Notes under the pieces: generated by a model
Told to the model about the DNA's origin: nothing
What the model saw: only the letters and a program-made list of their open reading frames with translations
Databases searched by the model: none
Shown: positions 5,457 through 5,558 of the stretch, piece by piece
Layout of the letters: each line of letters begins with the position of its first letter
How positions within the stretch are numbered: the first letter of the stretch is position 1
NCBI GenBank assembly: GCA_023134935.1
Contig: JAGLUD010000225.1
Coordinates: 1 to 5,558 of the forward strand
Length of the DNA stretch: 5,558 bases
Reading direction: 5' to 3'
Source: Paracoccaceae bacterium
Lineage (GTDB): Bacteria; Pseudomonadota; Alphaproteobacteria; Rhodobacterales; Rhodobacteraceae
Position numbers and translations under genes: made by a program

Positions 5457-5542
5457 TTTTTGACCTTTCGGGCTGCTTGACATTTATCAAGCAGTTCTCT
5501 GAGTAAAGTCAAGAGACGACGCAGTAGTTTTTCTCGCGCCAT
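5453..5542 (-). CDS. Possible small leucine/arginine-rich ORF (29 aa), or C-terminal tail of a gene beyond the window
   Basis: ATG at 5542-5540 opens a 29-codon frame whose TGA (5455-5453) overlaps the regulator's ATG (5456-5454) as ATGA, the classic translational-coupling arrangement. The peptide begins MAREKLLRRLLTLLRELLDK and ends ARKVKK: eight Leu, strongly basic, and able to form an amphipathic helix. All six leucine codons are used. AGGT lies 3 nt before the ATG, a short and weak ribosome binding site. The frame also stays open upstream to the window edge (5 further codons), so it may instead be the 3' end of a longer gene. I recognise no family. It covers the candidate promoter and FNR-like box, so both readings cannot be fully right. 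Confidence 0.3.
   Translation of the reverse strand: MAREKLLRRLLTLLRELLDKCQAARKVKK
5463..5468 (-). promoter_or_regulatory. Ribosome binding site favouring the internal ATG of the Crp/Fnr gene
   Basis: AAAGGT on the - strand, 6 nt before ATG 5456. The sequence before the alternative ATG 5483 has only a loose AGAG 18 nt away. This is the main reason for choosing the shorter protein. Confidence 0.55.
5477..5490. promoter_or_regulatory. FNR-like box upstream of the Crp/Fnr gene
   Basis: TTGAC-ATTT-ATCAA matches the FNR/DNR consensus TTGAT-N4-ATCAA at 9 of 10 positions with correct spacing. It lies 21 bases upstream of the preferred ATG 5456 and overlaps the alternative ATG 5483. The adjacent gene encodes a protein with the E-x-x-S-R helix that reads this type of half-site, so autoregulation is plausible. 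Control by another FNR-type protein of the cell is equally possible. Confidence 0.5.
5483..5512 (-). promoter_or_regulatory. Candidate promoter of the Crp/Fnr gene, overlapped by the FNR-like box
   Basis: On the - strand, TTGACT (5512-5507, 5 of 6) and GATAAA (5488-5483, 4 of 6) are separated by 18 bases. Transcription would start near 5476, downstream of ATG 5483, which again favours ATG 5456. The -10 box lies inside the FNR-like box, a geometry fitting repression. It lies inside the small reading frame 5453-5542, so if that frame is a genuine gene tail the promoter call weakens. Confidence 0.3.
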
Positions 5543-5558
5543 TTGACCTAATTTTATT

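Noticed and set aside
5543..5558. TTGACC near the right edge as a -35 box for a + strand gene
   Set aside because: The window ends before a -10 box or gene could be seen, so it cannot be supported.

Overview
The window reads as chromosomal DNA of an alphaproteobacterium, most likely Rhodobacterales (Roseobacter-type). This rests on the alphaproteobacterial-looking MutL C-terminus, a DUF3422 protein, a paired TadE/TadG-like gene set and a Crp/Fnr regulator of the DNR/FnrL type. The assignment is from protein resemblance only; no rRNA, tRNA, CRISPR array, transposase or phage gene is present.

Layout, left to right. (1) Positions 2-688: the 3' part of mutL (+), covering the linker and the C-terminal dimerisation/endonuclease domain. 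(2) 700-2001: a DUF3422 membrane-anchored protein (+), whose ribosome binding site overlaps the mutL stop, so the two are probably co-transcribed. (3) 2002-2207: an AT-rich intergenic stretch with a candidate promoter and three perfect short palindromes. (4) 2208-2693 and 2715-4145: a TadE-like pseudopilin and a TadG-like protein (+), 21 nt apart, clearly lower in GC than both flanks and with no other tad gene in view. (5) 4147-4773: a HAD-superfamily hydrolase (+) that opens with TTG one base after the TadG-like stop. (6) 4770-5456 (open to 5483): a Crp/Fnr-family regulator (-), convergent with the HAD gene; both genes use the same CTAG as stop codon. (7) 5457-5558: the upstream region of the regulator, with an FNR-like box and a small leucine-rich reading frame whose TGA overlaps the regulator's preferred ATG.

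How it fits together. MutL is DNA mismatch repair and has no evident link to the rest. The low-GC pair looks like an inserted or separately acquired cell-surface or envelope module, with its own promoter region, placed between older housekeeping-like genes. The Crp/Fnr protein has the E-x-x-S-R recognition helix expected to read TTGAT-N4-ATCAA, and such a box (9 of 10 positions) lies just upstream of its preferred start, so autoregulation is a reasonable hypothesis.

Most unusual: the orphan TadE/TadG-like pair, with a cysteine-rich protein carrying repeated beta-strand motifs, and the small ORF plus FNR-like box at the regulator's start. No complete previously undescribed system can be demonstrated from this window alone.
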